Assembly (NCBI RefSeq): GCF_000274605.1
Contig: NZ_AKNV01000003.1
Span: forward strand, 186,001-250,000
From: Helicobacter pylori NQ4053
GTDB lineage: Bacteria; Campylobacterota; Campylobacteria; Campylobacterales; Helicobacteraceae
Direction: 5' to 3'
DNA length: 64,000 nt
In this document: positions 1 to 8,845 of the stretch, piece after piece
Layout of the letters: each line of letters begins with the position of its first letter
Numbering within the stretch: position 1 is the stretch's first letter
Translations under genes and position numbers: made by a program
Notes under the pieces: generated by a model
Databases searched by the model: none
What the model saw: only the letters and a program-made list of their open reading frames with translations
Told to the model about the DNA's origin: nothing

Positions 1-218
1 GCGCAGGGCATGGGTGCATAGGGTGTTCTGAGCCTAATTTTTGGGATACGATGAGTCCTTTTGAAGAGCCTTTAGCGAATCGCTCCATTAAAACCGCCTT
101 TGACGGATTAGGGGCTGATAAAGTAGCGGATAAAGTCGGCACGACTTTACTCAGCGCAACCGCTATTGGCATTGCCGCACATGCACTCCTTTCTAAAGCG
201 ATCAAAAACAAAGAGTAA
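1..218 (+). CDS. hydA: [NiFe] uptake hydrogenase small subunit, C-terminal end only
   Basis: Partial gene entering from the left edge; the open frame runs from base 3 to the TAA at 216-218. The visible 71 residues begin [15 protein letters not shown], the last cysteine cluster of hydrogenase small subunits that binds a distal Fe-S centre. The tail is alanine-rich and hydrophobic (roughly [17 protein letters not shown]) and ends in basic residues, the membrane anchor that ties the periplasmic heterodimer to cytochrome b. The signal peptide and proximal cluster lie outside the window. hydB starts 9 bases downstream, so the two are cotranscribed. The family assignment is firm; everything upstream is unseen. 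Confidence 0.9.
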   Translation, partial: AGHGCIGCSEPNFWDTMSPFEEPLANRSIKTAFDGLGADKVADKVGTTLLSATAIGIAAHALLSKAIKNKE

Positions 219-227
219 GGGATTAAC

Positions 228-1964
228 ATGTCAAAAAAAATCGTAGTCGATCCTATCACTAGGATTGAGGGGCATTTAAGGATTGAGGTGATCGTAGATG
301 ATGATAATGTGATCACCGATGCGTTTTCTTCTTCTACGCTTTTTAGGGGGCTAGAGACGATCATTAAGGGCAGAGACCCACGAGACGCGGGCTTTATCGC
401 TCAAAGGATTTGCGGGGTATGCACTTATTCGCATTATAAGGCTGGTATCACTGCGGTAGAAAACGCTCTAGGCATCACCCCCCCATTAAACGCGCAATTG
501 GTGCGATCTTTGATGAACATGGCATTGCTTTTTCATGACCATGTGGTGCATTTCTATACTTTGCATGGGCTTGATTGGTGCGATATTATGAGCGCTTTAA
601 AAGCCGATCCCATTCAAGCGGCAAAACTCTCTTTCAAATACAGCCCTTATCCCATTAATACCGGTGCCGGCGAATTAAAAGCGGTTCAAAAACGCTTGAA
701 TGATTTCGCTAAAGGTGGATCTTTAGGGCCTTTTAGTAATGGCTACTATGGGCATAAAACCTATCGTTTGAGTCCGGAACAAAATTTAATCGTTTTAAGC
801 CACTACCTCAAGCTTTTAGAAATCCAAAGGGAAGCGGCGAAAATGACCGCTATTTTTGGGGCCAAACAGCCTCACCCACAAAGCTTAACGGTAGGGGGTG
901 TTACGAGTGTTATGGATATATTGGATCCGACGAGATTGGCTGAATGGAAGAGTAAGTTTGAAGTGGTGGCTAATTTTATCAACCATGCTTACTACCCTGA
1001 TTTGGTGATGGCAGGCGAAATGTTCGCTAACGAACAATCTGTCATCAAAGGTTGCGGTTTAAGGAATTTTATCGCTTATGAAGAAGTGTTGCTCGGGAAG
1101 GATAAATACCTTTTGAGTAGTGGGGTGGTGCTTGATGGGGATATTTCTAAATTACACCCCATTGATGAGAGTTTGATTAAAGAAGAGGTTACGCATTCTT
1201 GGTATCAATATGAGAACACTAAAGAAGTGCAACTCCACCCTTATGACGGGCAAACTAACCCGCATTATACCGGTTTAAAAGACGGCGAGAGCGTGGGGAT
1301 TGAAAATAAAATCATCCCTGCTAAAGTGCTTGACACTAAAAATAAATATTCTTGGATAAAATCGCCCAGATACGATAGTAAGCCCATGGAAGTAGGCCCT
1401 TTAAGTTCCGTAGTGGTAGGTTTAGCGGCGAAAAACCCTTATGTTACTGAAGTGGCTACGAAGTTTTTAAAAGACACTAAACTGCCTTTAGAGGCGTTGT
1501 TTTCAACGCTTGGGCGCACAGCTGCAAGGTGTATTGAAGCTAAAACGATTGCTGATAATGGCCTTTTGGCGTTTGATGCACTAGTGGAAAATCTAAAAAG
1601 CGATCAAAGCACTTGCGCTCCTTATCACATTGATAAAAATCAAGAATATAAAGGGCGCTACATTGGTCAAGTGCCAAGGGGCATGCTAAGCCATTGGGTG
1701 CGTATTAAAAACGGCGTGGTGGAAAATTATCAAGCGGTAGTGCCTTCTACTTGGAATGCGGGGCCTAGAGATTCTCAAAATCAAAAGGGGGCTTATGAAA
1801 TGAGCTTGATTGGCACTAAAATCGCTGATTTAACCCAGCCTTTAGAAATCATTAGGACTATCCATTCTTTTGACCCATGCATCGCATGCTCCGTGCACGT
1901 GATGGATTTTAAAGGGCAGTCTTTAAACGAGTTTAAAGTAGAGCCTAATTTCGCTAAATTCTAA
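228..1964 (+). CDS. hydB: [NiFe] uptake hydrogenase large subunit
   Basis: Catalytic large subunit of the membrane-bound H2-uptake hydrogenase (578 aa). The nickel-iron site ligands are visible as RICGVC (C62, C65) near the N-terminus and DPCIAC (C551, C554) near the C-terminus. Large subunits are made with a C-terminal extension cut off after the His three residues beyond the last cysteine; here that is H557, leaving a 21-residue tail to be removed by HydD, encoded two genes on. The ATG is preceded by AAGGGATTAAC. The gene sits in hydA-hydB-hydC-hydD-hydE with gaps of about 10 bases or overlaps, indicating one operon. In vivo it feeds electrons from H2 into the respiratory chain. Confidence 0.97.
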   Translation: MSKKIVVDPITRIEGHLRIEVIVDDDNVITDAFSSSTLFRGLETIIKGRDPRDAGFIAQRICGVCTYSHYKAGITAVENALGITPPLNAQLVRSLMNMALLFHDHVVHFYTLHGLDWCDIMSALKADPIQAAKLSFKYSPYPINTGAGELKAVQKRLNDFAKGGSLGPFSNGYYGHKTYRLSPEQNLIVLSHYLKLLEIQREAAKMTAIFGAKQPHPQSLTVGGVTSVMDILDPTRLAEWKSKFEVVANFINHAYYPDLVMAGEMFANEQSVIKGCGLRNFIAYEEVLLGKDKYLLSSGVVLDGDISKLHPIDESLIKEEVTHSWYQYENTKEVQLHPYDGQTNPHYTGLKDGESVGIENKIIPAKVLDTKNKYSWIKSPRYDSKPMEVGPLSSVVVGLAAKNPYVTEVATKFLKDTKLPLEALFSTLGRTAARCIEAKTIADNGLLAFDALVENLKSDQSTCAPYHIDKNQEYKGRYIGQVPRGMLSHWVRIKNGVVENYQAVVPSTWNAGPRDSQNQKGAYEMSLIGTKIADLTQPLEIIRTIHSFDPCIACSVHVMDFKGQSLNEFKVEPNFAKF

Positions 1965-1976
1965 AAAGGGTTACGC

Positions 1977-2651
1977 ATGGATAAAATGAATAAGGTCGTC
2001 TTACACAAAGAGTATTCAGGTTTTGTGCGCTTTTTCCATTGGGTTAGGGCTTTGAGTATTTTCGCTCTAATCGCTACAGGGTTTTACATCGCTTACCCTT
2101 TTTTGCAGCCTAATTCCAGCTTTTATAAAGGGGTGTATCTTTTACAAGCTTATGTACGCTCTTTTCATGTCATGTTTGGGTTTTTGCTCATTAGCGCATT
2201 AATCTTTAGAACCTATCTTTTTTTCACTAAAGAAAGCTTAATGGAACGCAGGAGTTTTGGCCAACTTTTAAGCCCAAAAGCTTGGATTGATCAGATGAAA
2301 TCGTATTTTCTTATCAGCGGCAAACCCCACACTAAAGGATTGTATAACCCTATCCAACTCGTGGCTTATTTCACTTTGGTTGTTTTGATCGTATTGATGA
2401 GTTTGAGCGGGATAGTGTTGTATTATAACGTCTATCATGAGGGGCTTGGGGCGTTTTTAGGGAGCGCTTTTAAGTGGTTTGAAGCGCTTTGTGGGGGGTT
2501 AGCGAACGTTCGTTTTATCCACCACTTAGCGACTTGGGGGTTTATTTTATTTGTCCCTGTGCATGTTTATATGGTGTTTTTCCATTCTATCAGGTATGAT
2601 AGTTCGGGGGCGGATTCTATGATTAATGGCTATGGTTATACCAAAGAATGA
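1977..2651 (+). CDS. hydC: Hydrogenase cytochrome b subunit
   Basis: Ni/Fe-hydrogenase b-type cytochrome (224 aa), the membrane partner that accepts electrons from HydAB and reduces menaquinone. Four hydrophobic segments are visible (about residues 25-45, 55-80, 125-150 and 180-205). Conserved histidines suit haem ligation: FFHW near residue 21, FHVMFG near 64, and RFIHHLATW and PVHVYM near the C-terminus. The ATG at 1977 follows AAAAAGGG; a second in-frame ATG at 1986 is possible. Its 3' end overlaps hydD by an ATGA junction, suggesting translational coupling. Confidence 0.93.
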   Translation: MDKMNKVVLHKEYSGFVRFFHWVRALSIFALIATGFYIAYPFLQPNSSFYKGVYLLQAYVRSFHVMFGFLLISALIFRTYLFFTKESLMERRSFGQLLSPKAWIDQMKSYFLISGKPHTKGLYNPIQLVAYFTLVVLIVLMSLSGIVLYYNVYHEGLGAFLGSAFKWFEALCGGLANVRFIHHLATWGFILFVPVHVYMVFFHSIRYDSSGADSMINGYGYTKE

Positions 2652-3184
2652 GTGAAAAAATCCTAATTCTTGGCATTGGCAATATCCTTTTTGGCGATGA
2701 AGGGATTGGGGTGCATCTAGCCCACTACCTCAAAAGAAATTTTTCTTTTTTCCCTAGCGTGGATATTATAGATGGGGGGACTATGGCTCAGCAACTCATT
2801 CCTTTAATCACTTCGTATGAAAAGGTTTTGATTTTGGATTGCGTGAGCGCTGAAGGCGTTGAGATAGGATCAGTCTATGCCTTTGATTTTAAGGACGCCC
2901 CTAAAGAAATCACATGGGCTGGGAGCGCGCATGAAGTGGAAATGCTGCACACTTTAAGGCTCACGGAGTTTTTAGGGGATTTGCCTAAAACTTTTATCGT
3001 GGGGCTTGTGCCTTTTGTGATAGGGAGCGAGACCACTTTCAAGCTTTCAAGCGGAATGTTAAACGCTTTAGAAACAGCCTTAAAAGCCATAGAAACCCGA
3101 CTCAACGCATGGGGGGTTAAAATGCAACGCACGGGCAATATCGCCTTAGATTGTATCGCCGAACTCTCTTATAAGGGTTTTTGA
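2648..3184 (+). CDS. hydD: Hydrogenase maturation endopeptidase
   Basis: HupD/HyaD-family protease (178 aa) that removes the C-terminal tail of HydB after nickel insertion. The N-terminal GIGNILFGDEGIGVH carries the conserved acidic residue of the GxGNxLxxDxGxG motif, and WAGSAHEV (about residue 96) supplies the conserved histidine region. The start ATG overlaps the hydC stop (ATGA). HydD has been reported as required for hydrogenase activity in H. pylori, from memory of the literature. Confidence 0.93.
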   Translation: MSEKILILGIGNILFGDEGIGVHLAHYLKRNFSFFPSVDIIDGGTMAQQLIPLITSYEKVLILDCVSAEGVEIGSVYAFDFKDAPKEITWAGSAHEVEMLHTLRLTEFLGDLPKTFIVGLVPFVIGSETTFKLSSGMLNALETALKAIETRLNAWGVKMQRTGNIALDCIAELSYKGF

Positions 3185-3185
3185 A

Positions 3186-4727
3186 TTGGCGTTTGTTTTT
3201 CTTTTTAAATGCGTTAATGAAAAAGCAAGCCTAAATTTTACGCCCCTTTTAGAGCAAATGGCGCTCCATTTGCAAGCGCGTTTTTATAGCGTTTATAAGG
3301 ATAATACCACTTCTTTCTACCTCCAAGCGAGCGCTGAAACCACTTTAGAGTTCGCGCAAAAATTAAGCGAGATCTTGCCCTTTTCTTTAGATTTTAGCTT
3401 TTTGTCTTTAAAGGAAATCACAGAGCCTTTAGATGAAAATCTTTTCCAAACAACAAGCCTTTCAAAGCCCCTTTTTATGAACGCTAAAGAGCATCAAGAT
3501 TTTTTAGACAAAAATGCATCTTTGTATGCCAATGCGTTGGGTTTTGTCAAAAACGCCGCTTTTAAGGGGGCTATAATCCATAGCCCTAAAGAGCTTATAG
3601 ATTGCTTAACCCAATTAAAAGGCATGCTCAAAACGCAGGATTTTATCCCTATTTTCACTTCTAGGGGAGCGTTATCTTTTTCTTTAAAAAATCCCTCTCC
3701 AAGCGTTATTTTTAGCAATCTTTCTAGCGTTTTGACCTGCACTAAATTGCCTTTAGAGGACGCTAAATATTTGGCCAGTTTGGAAAAACCCTCTATCAAA
3801 GCCCCATTAAAAAGCGTGTTTAAGGACACTTTCAAAAACGATGAAATCATAGCCCAACTGCCCTATGACCCCATATTGAATTTATTGTGCCATATTTTAC
3901 AAGATGAGGGGATAGAATTTGTTTTTATGCATGAAAGCCGTTCTTGTGAAGTGCTGTTACATTATGAAGCGCTTTTTAAAACCCCTAAACGCTTGATCAC
4001 ACCCACTAAAAAATTCGTGCTAGAAAACAACCTTTCTACCCTTCCCTTTAAAGATGAATTAGAGTTTTTAAGAGAAACCCCCAATAATTCTATCGTTTTG
4101 TATTTTAGTTTCAAGCGCCCTACAAGGTTGTTATTGCATGCTAATGGTTCTTTAAAAACGCTTTTAAGCGTTAGTTTTGATTTCAATCAAATATTTAACA
4201 CTCTCAAACAAGATGAAAAAGCCTCCAGAATGCTACAAAACTACGCTATTAAATTCCCTAATTTTTACGTGCGCATTGTAGAGCTTTCTAAATACAATCT
4301 AGGGGGCGCGAATTTATTGGATTTTTTTTGCATTTTAGGGTTTGTTTTGGGTTATAGCGAGGATTTTTGCGCACAGAGCGTTATTTCTTTGGCTAAAGAA
4401 TGCTTACGCCCTAAAGGCCCTAGGATTGATTATAAAATCCTTAAAGACGATTCTTTGAAAATGGCTTTAAACTTTTCAAAGATCATGCACAGTGCGATGA
4501 GTTTCAGGCTCGCAGGCGTGGAAAATGAAATCTTGAGTTTGGGGATTTTGGATTCTTTAGCGGAGTTTTTAGGGAATTTCATTTGGGATAACGTGCAGAA
4601 TTTTAGCGTCCAAGAAGTAACGATCGCTGGGGATTTCTTTGGCGAAAAAGTGTTTTTGGATTTGTTTGTGCGGTATTTCCCTAAAACTCTCGCTCTTAAA
4701 ACGCATGCGTTTTTGGATTATGAATAA
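3186..4727 (+). CDS. hydE: Hydrogenase accessory protein HydE
   Basis: 513-aa protein translated from a TTG one base after the hydD stop, with no closer ATG, so it is the last gene of the hyd operon. H. pylori hydE has been reported as needed for hydrogenase activity; its mechanism is not clear to me. No cysteine cluster or transmembrane segment is evident. The C-terminal third (FSKIMHSAMSFRLAGVENEI, then VTIAGDFFGEKVFLD) resembles in outline the Kae1/HypF carbamoyltransferase-type C-terminus, where a histidine-rich helix is followed by a G-G-x-x-x-N loop, but key residues are not conserved. That resemblance is inference. The gene converges on the minus-strand gene at 4732. Confidence 0.8.
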   Translation: MAFVFLFKCVNEKASLNFTPLLEQMALHLQARFYSVYKDNTTSFYLQASAETTLEFAQKLSEILPFSLDFSFLSLKEITEPLDENLFQTTSLSKPLFMNAKEHQDFLDKNASLYANALGFVKNAAFKGAIIHSPKELIDCLTQLKGMLKTQDFIPIFTSRGALSFSLKNPSPSVIFSNLSSVLTCTKLPLEDAKYLASLEKPSIKAPLKSVFKDTFKNDEIIAQLPYDPILNLLCHILQDEGIEFVFMHESRSCEVLLHYEALFKTPKRLITPTKKFVLENNLSTLPFKDELEFLRETPNNSIVLYFSFKRPTRLLLHANGSLKTLLSVSFDFNQIFNTLKQDEKASRMLQNYAIKFPNFYVRIVELSKYNLGGANLLDFFCILGFVLGYSEDFCAQSVISLAKECLRPKGPRIDYKILKDDSLKMALNFSKIMHSAMSFRLAGVENEILSLGILDSLAEFLGNFIWDNVQNFSVQEVTIAGDFFGEKVFLDLFVRYFPKTLALKTHAFLDYE

Positions 4728-4731
4728 GGGC

Positions 4732-5145
4732 TTAAAAGCGGATGTGCATCATCAACCCGCCGTCCATGTATTGGGTTTTTTTGCTTTTAGTCCTTTCAAA
4801 ATAAGGCCCAAAAGACAAGGTCTTATTGAAGTCAATGATTGGCACGCTCACCCCTTCGGCGATATTGTTTTTAGCGAGTTGTTTGTAAAGTTTTTTATCG
4901 CTTTTTTTATGGCTCTTAAGCTTAGGGCTTTTTTCTAAATCTATACCTTCTAAAGCGCTATTTTTAGTGAAATCATAAAGCTTTTTGTCGTTTTTAGCCT
5001 CGGTTTTTGAGCCATGGTTTTTATGGAGTTTGTAAAACTTTTTACCGCTCTTTTTTTCGTTTTTGGTTTCGGTTTCTAAATCCGCTGCGAACGTGCTACT
5101 ATAAGCCATAAGCGATACAAAAAATAAATTTCTAACTATACGCAT
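4732..5145 (-). CDS. Small exported lysine-rich protein, function unknown
   Basis: 137 residues if translation starts at the ATG at 5145, which follows a strong GAGGAG site; a longer reading frame to 5202 lacks such a site and would bury the signal peptide. The N-terminus MRIVRNLFFVSLMAYSSTFA is a typical Sec signal peptide with cleavage after FAA. The mature part is very rich in lysine (repeated SGKKFYKLHK, NDKKLYDFTK, SDKKLYKQLAK) and ends in GGLMMHIRF, an alternating pattern ending in Phe as in outer-membrane strands. I recognise it as the HP0636-type conserved hypothetical of Helicobacter. It converges on hydE with only four bases between stops. Confidence 0.75.
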   Translation of the reverse strand: MRIVRNLFFVSLMAYSSTFAADLETETKNEKKSGKKFYKLHKNHGSKTEAKNDKKLYDFTKNSALEGIDLEKSPKLKSHKKSDKKLYKQLAKNNIAEGVSVPIIDFNKTLSFGPYFERTKSKKTQYMDGGLMMHIRF

Positions 5146-5277
5146 AAGATCTCCTCTGATATAGCCTTTCTTTATCACGCCACCATAGCATGTTAGAAAC
5201 AACCATTAGAAAATATAAGCATGTTTGAGTAAAAACACCAACACGCTTATTGTTTAGCACAAGCTGTTTTAAGCTAA

Positions 5278-5709
5278 TCAATAAAAAGCGTAAGGGAAGT
5301 ATCCAGGCGCTCCATACCCATAAGGCCCATAAGGCATGAGACCTGACCCATAAGGCATGAAACCATAGGGCATGTAATAATAAGGCATGTAATAGCCTCC
5401 ATACATCCCGTTTTGCATGGGCGAATTGAGGTTATCCACTGAATTGTAAAAGCCGTTTAAAGAGCCATAAGCGCTATAATTGGTGAAACGATTGATTAAA
5501 GGCGTGGTGTGCGCATCAATAATGGCGTTTTCTTGCTGGATGGCGCTTTCTTCTCTGGCGACTTCTTGGGCTTTAGTCTCTTTAGGATCTTTAACTAACA
5601 CTTCTTCTATAGGCACATTCGCCCCACAAGCGCTTAACAGATAGGCTAAAAAGCCGGTGTTTAAAAAAAGAACGATTTTAGAAAGATGAGCGAAATTGTT
5701 TTGATGCAT
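5278..5709 (-). CDS. Putative lipoprotein with Pro-Tyr-Gly-Met-rich tail
   Basis: 143 aa. The N-terminus has a hydrophobic stretch followed by LLSAC (Cys about residue 28), a lipobox for signal peptidase II, so the mature protein is probably a lipoprotein. The C-terminal third is low-complexity, with units like YMPYGFMPYG and YGPYGYGAPG. At DNA level this appears as repeated copies of cccataaggc between about 5310 and 5400, which may recombine. No enzymatic motif is seen. It corresponds to the HP0637-type hypothetical next to oipA. The ATG at 5709 is preceded by AGGAAAACCC. Confidence 0.75.
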   Translation of the reverse strand: MHQNNFAHLSKIVLFLNTGFLAYLLSACGANVPIEEVLVKDPKETKAQEVAREESAIQQENAIIDAHTTPLINRFTNYSAYGSLNGFYNSVDNLNSPMQNGMYGGYYMPYYYMPYGFMPYGSGLMPYGPYGYGAPGYFPYAFY

Positions 5710-5843
5710 GGGTTTTCCTAATTTAAAAATAACTAAAGATTAACATGTTTTTAATTTAATATTCATTAAGCGGTGGTTTTTAGGGTTATTTCATTTTAAC
5801 TTTGTTTTTCATTAAAACCCCATACTAAAATCTTATTTTATGA

Positions 5844-5849
5844 TAAAAT
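5844..5849 (+). promoter_or_regulatory. Probable -10 element of oipA
   Basis: TAAAAT preceded by TGA gives an extended -10 (TGnTAAAAT), about 40 bases before the oipA ATG. The 5710-5888 gap holds no other gene on either strand. Confidence 0.45.
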
Positions 5850-5888
5850 ACCTAGCAATAATATCGAATCTTAAACCAAAGAAAAACC

Positions 5889-6808
5889 ATGAAAAAAGCT
5901 CTCTTACTAACTCTCTCTCTCTCTCGTTTTGGCTTCACGCTGAAAGGAACGGATTTTATTTAGGTTTAAATTTTCTAGAAGGAAGCTACATTCAAGGACA
6001 AGGTAGCATCGGCGAAAAAGCTTCAGCAGAAAACGCCTTAAATCAAGCGATCAATAACGCAAAAAATTCATTATTCCCCGAACAAAACACAAAAGCCATA
6101 AGAGATGCACAAAACGCCTTAAATGCAGTGAAAGATTCAAACAAAATCGCTAGCCGATTCGCAGGAAATGGCGGATCGGGCGGTCTCTTTAATGAACTCA
6201 GCTTGGGGTATAAATATTTTTTGGGTAAAAAAAGGATTATAGGGTTTAGGCACTCTCTTTTTTTCGGTTACCAACTTGGTGGCGTTGGTTCTGTTCCTGG
6301 TAGCGGTTTAATCGTTTTTTTACCCTATGGTTTCAATACGGATTTGCTCATTAATTGGACTAACGATAAGCGAGCGTCCCAAAAATATGTTGAACGAAGG
6401 GTAAAAGGGCTTTCTATATTTTACAAAGATATGACCGGCAGAACGCTAGACGCTAATACATTAAAAAAAGCATCAAGGCACGTATTTAGAAAATCTTCAG
6501 GGCTTGCGATTGGCATGGAACTAGGGGGTAGCACTTGGTTTGCAAGTAACAATCTCACCCCTTTCAATCAAGTCAAGAGCCACACGATTTTTCAGTTGCA
6601 AGGAAAATTTGGCGTTCGTTGGAATAATGATGAATACGATATTGATCGCTATGGTGATGAAATATATCTTGGGGGTTCTAGCGTTGAATTAGGGGTTAAA
6701 GTGCCAGCCTTTAAAGTCAATTACTATAGCGATAATTATGGGGATAAATTGGATTATAAAAGAGTGGTGAGCGTTTATCTTAACTATACATATAATTTTA
6801 AAAATTAA
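5889..6808 (+). CDS. oipA: Outer inflammatory protein OipA/HopH, phase-variable and OFF in this sequence
   Basis: Outer-membrane porin-like Hop protein linked to inflammation. Translation from the ATG at 5889 gives MKKALLLTLSLSRF... and meets TAG at 5961 after 24 codons. The tract at 5911-5924 has seven CT repeats; removing one repeat (six) joins the signal peptide MKKALLLTLSLSFWLHA to the mature frame AERNGFYLGLNFLEGS, which then stays open to 6808. The mature protein has the Hop features: a GNGGSGGLFNELSLGYKYF motif, Gly/aromatic alternating strands and a terminal NYTYNFKN. Nothing else in the gene looks damaged, so this is a reversible OFF state. An in-frame ATG at 5840 reads through the tract, but it overlaps the likely -10 and yields no signal peptide. 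Confidence 0.93.
5911..5924 (+). repeat. (CT)7 slippage tract in the oipA signal-peptide region
   Basis: Seven uninterrupted CT dinucleotides. Counting frames, 7 repeats is out of frame, while 6 or 9 would restore the full-length protein. Slipped-strand mispairing at this tract is the known oipA switch. Confidence 0.93.
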
Positions 6809-6874
6809 AACATGCTTTTTATCGCTCTTTGATTGCTTGTCTTAAACATGCTTTTGAGTATTTTTACCAACGCT

Positions 6875-7561
6875 TTATTGAAACAAAGCCTTAGCTTGAA
6901 ACTCTTCATAGCCTTTTCTTCTCAATTGGCATGCCGGGCATTCATCGCAGCCATAGCCATAAGCATGCAAAATTTTTCGCTCTCCTTGATAGCAGGTGTG
7001 CGTTTCTTTGATAACTAAATCCAAGACGCCCAAATCTTTAGCCATTTGAAATTCTTGGGCTTTATTCAAAAACATTAAAGGCGTTACGATTTTAATCGCT
7101 GTGTTTGATCCTAAATTTAGGGCATGCTCGATGCTTTTAATAAAATCTTCTTTACAATCCGGATAGCCGCTAAAATCCGCTTGCGAAACCCCTAAAGCGA
7201 TGTTACTAGCCCCTATTTTTTGCGCGTAAGAATGCAAAAGGGTGATAAAAATAGCGTTACGATTAGGCACAAAAGAGTTGGGTAAATCTTTATTTTGCGC
7301 GTGCGAATGCCCCATTAAATCGTTAGAGTTTTTAAAAAGCGCAGAGCGGGTGATATTCTCTAAAAAATCTAATGGGATGATTTCATAAGGGAGTTGTAAA
7401 AGAGAAGCGATTTTTTGAGCGCATTCTAATTCCACAGAGTGTTTTTGCGCATAATCAAACCCCACTAAACAGACTTTTTTAAAACGCTTTTTCGCCCATA
7501 CGGCTAAAGTGGTGCTGTCTTGCCCGCCGCTAAAACCGATCACGCAAATTTCTTGTTCCAT
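6875..7561 (-). CDS. queC: 7-cyano-7-deazaguanine synthase (queuosine biosynthesis)
   Basis: QueC (228 aa) converts 7-carboxy-7-deazaguanine to preQ0 with ammonia and ATP. The PP-loop [10 protein letters not shown] sits at the N-terminus, and a zinc-binding cysteine set closes the protein (CYQG..., then [11 protein letters not shown]). I start at the ATG at 7561, with AAGGA six bases upstream; a TTG one codon earlier would sit too close to that site. It is convergent with oipA and divergent from the CCA/poly(A)-polymerase gene, with a 62-base gap that contains both promoters. Confidence 0.92.
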   Translation of the reverse strand: MEQEICVIGFSGGQDSTTLAVWAKKRFKKVCLVGFDYAQKHSVELECAQKIASLLQLPYEIIPLDFLENITRSALFKNSNDLMGHSHAQNKDLPNSFVPNRNAIFITLLHSYAQKIGASNIALGVSQADFSGYPDCKEDFIKSIEHALNLGSNTAIKIVTPLMFLNKAQEFQMAKDLGVLDLVIKETHTCYQGERKILHAYGYGCDECPACQLRRKGYEEFQAKALFQ

Positions 7562-7588
7562 CAAAATTCCTTAAAAATTCTAAAAAGA

Positions 7589-7594
7589 TATAAT
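7589..7594 (+). promoter_or_regulatory. Probable -10 (TATAAT) for the gene at 7624
   Basis: Perfect TATAAT 30 bases before the GTG start, giving a short leader. No recognisable -35, as is usual for H. pylori sigma-80 promoters. Confidence 0.55.
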
Positions 7595-7623
7595 AACACA
7601 AAGAAATTTTAAGAGTAAAAAGC

Positions 7624-8832
7624 GTGTTTGAGTTAGAAAAAGAATTAAAAGAATTGTTTGACATTTATGAAAAATCCCCCTATGAGCTTTACTTGGTAGG
7701 GGGGTGCGTGCGCGATTGTTTGATGGGCATTACCCCTAAAGATTACGATTTAACCTCAAACGCTTTAGTCAATGAAAGCAAAGAGATTCTTTTAAAGTGC
7801 CATTTTAGGGTGCTAGAAACCGGCATCAAACATGGCACGATCACGGCTCTTAAAAACCATCAAAGCTATGAAATCACAACTTTTAGAATTGAAAAAGGGC
7901 ATATCAAACACCGAAAGCCTAAAGAATTGGTTTTTAGCGCTCATTTAACAGACGATTTAAAGCGGCGCGATTTTAGCATGAATGCGATCGCTTATAGCCC
8001 TACAAAAGGGCTGATTGATCCCTTTAAAGGGCAAAATGCGATTGAAAATCAAATAATTGAATGCGTGGGGGGAGCGCGATTAAGGTTTTTTGAAGACGCT
8101 TTAAGGATTTTAAGAGCGTTGCGATTTAGCGCGACTTTAGGCTTTAAGATAGCGCCAAGCACTAAAGAAGCGGTTTTTGCGTGTAAGGATTTGTTAAAAC
8201 ACCTCTCCAAAGAACGCTTACAAAGTGAATTGAATAAGCTTCTTATGGGGAAAAACGCCTATGAAGTGGCCAAAGAATATCAAGAAATTTTGGAGTTGGT
8301 TATTCAAGAAACAATAGAAAATTTAGGGTTTTTAAAAAACGCGCCTTTTAATTTGGAATTAAGATTGTTGGGGTTTTTTAAACATCAAAAAAGTTTGGAA
8401 AATTTACGCTACCCTAAAAAAACTTGTGTTTTATTTTCAAAAGCTAAAGAATGCCACAAATCTTTTTTAAATATTCATAACAAAACAGAGTTAAAATTTT
8501 TATTGAAAAACTACGATTTAGAGCCTTTTAATTTGGCTTTAGATTTTTATGCACTCAAAAACCCCAAACACGCTTTAAAAATTAAAAGCTTATTAAAAGA
8601 AATATTTGATTCTAACGAGCCTTTTAAAAAAGAACACCTAGCCCTTAAGGGCGGTGCGCTTCAAAGCTTGGGCTACCAACACCAAAAAATCAGCGAAATT
8701 TTAAACGCATGCTTAAATTTGGTTATTGAAAATCCTAAAAATAATGCTTTAGAGTGGCTGATAAAATGGGTTAAGGATCATTATTTACCTAATGATGCTA
8801 TAAATCTTTCGCCAATAGGCAGAAAAAATTAA
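7624..8832 (+). CDS. pcnB: Poly(A) polymerase / CCA-adding-type nucleotidyltransferase
   Basis: 402-aa class II tRNA nucleotidyltransferase/poly(A) polymerase family member. The N-terminal LVGGCVRDCLMG and DYDL give the GG...DxD catalytic motif (about residues 24-41); RRDFSMNAIAY (about 117) and the following RILRALRF are the conserved neck motifs. The C-terminal half is divergent. Whether it adds CCA, poly(A) or both cannot be decided from sequence; H. pylori annotations call it papS/pcnB. The start codon is GTG, preceded by AAGAGTAAAAAGC, a weak site. Confidence 0.88.
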   Translation: MFELEKELKELFDIYEKSPYELYLVGGCVRDCLMGITPKDYDLTSNALVNESKEILLKCHFRVLETGIKHGTITALKNHQSYEITTFRIEKGHIKHRKPKELVFSAHLTDDLKRRDFSMNAIAYSPTKGLIDPFKGQNAIENQIIECVGGARLRFFEDALRILRALRFSATLGFKIAPSTKEAVFACKDLLKHLSKERLQSELNKLLMGKNAYEVAKEYQEILELVIQETIENLGFLKNAPFNLELRLLGFFKHQKSLENLRYPKKTCVLFSKAKECHKSFLNIHNKTELKFLLKNYDLEPFNLALDFYALKNPKHALKIKSLLKEIFDSNEPFKKEHLALKGGALQSLGYQHQKISEILNACLNLVIENPKNNALEWLIKWVKDHYLPNDAINLSPIGRKN

Positions 8833-8845
8833 AAACAGAGAAAAC

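Noticed and set aside
4639-4938. 99-codon plus-strand ORF across the hydE end
   Set aside because: Overlaps hydE and the antisense of the small exported protein; no ribosome site.
5840-5888. In-frame ATG at 5840 that reads through the CT tract and would make oipA ON
   Set aside because: It overlaps the likely -10 element, has no ribosome site, and yields an N-terminus without a signal peptide, so it cannot give exported OipA.
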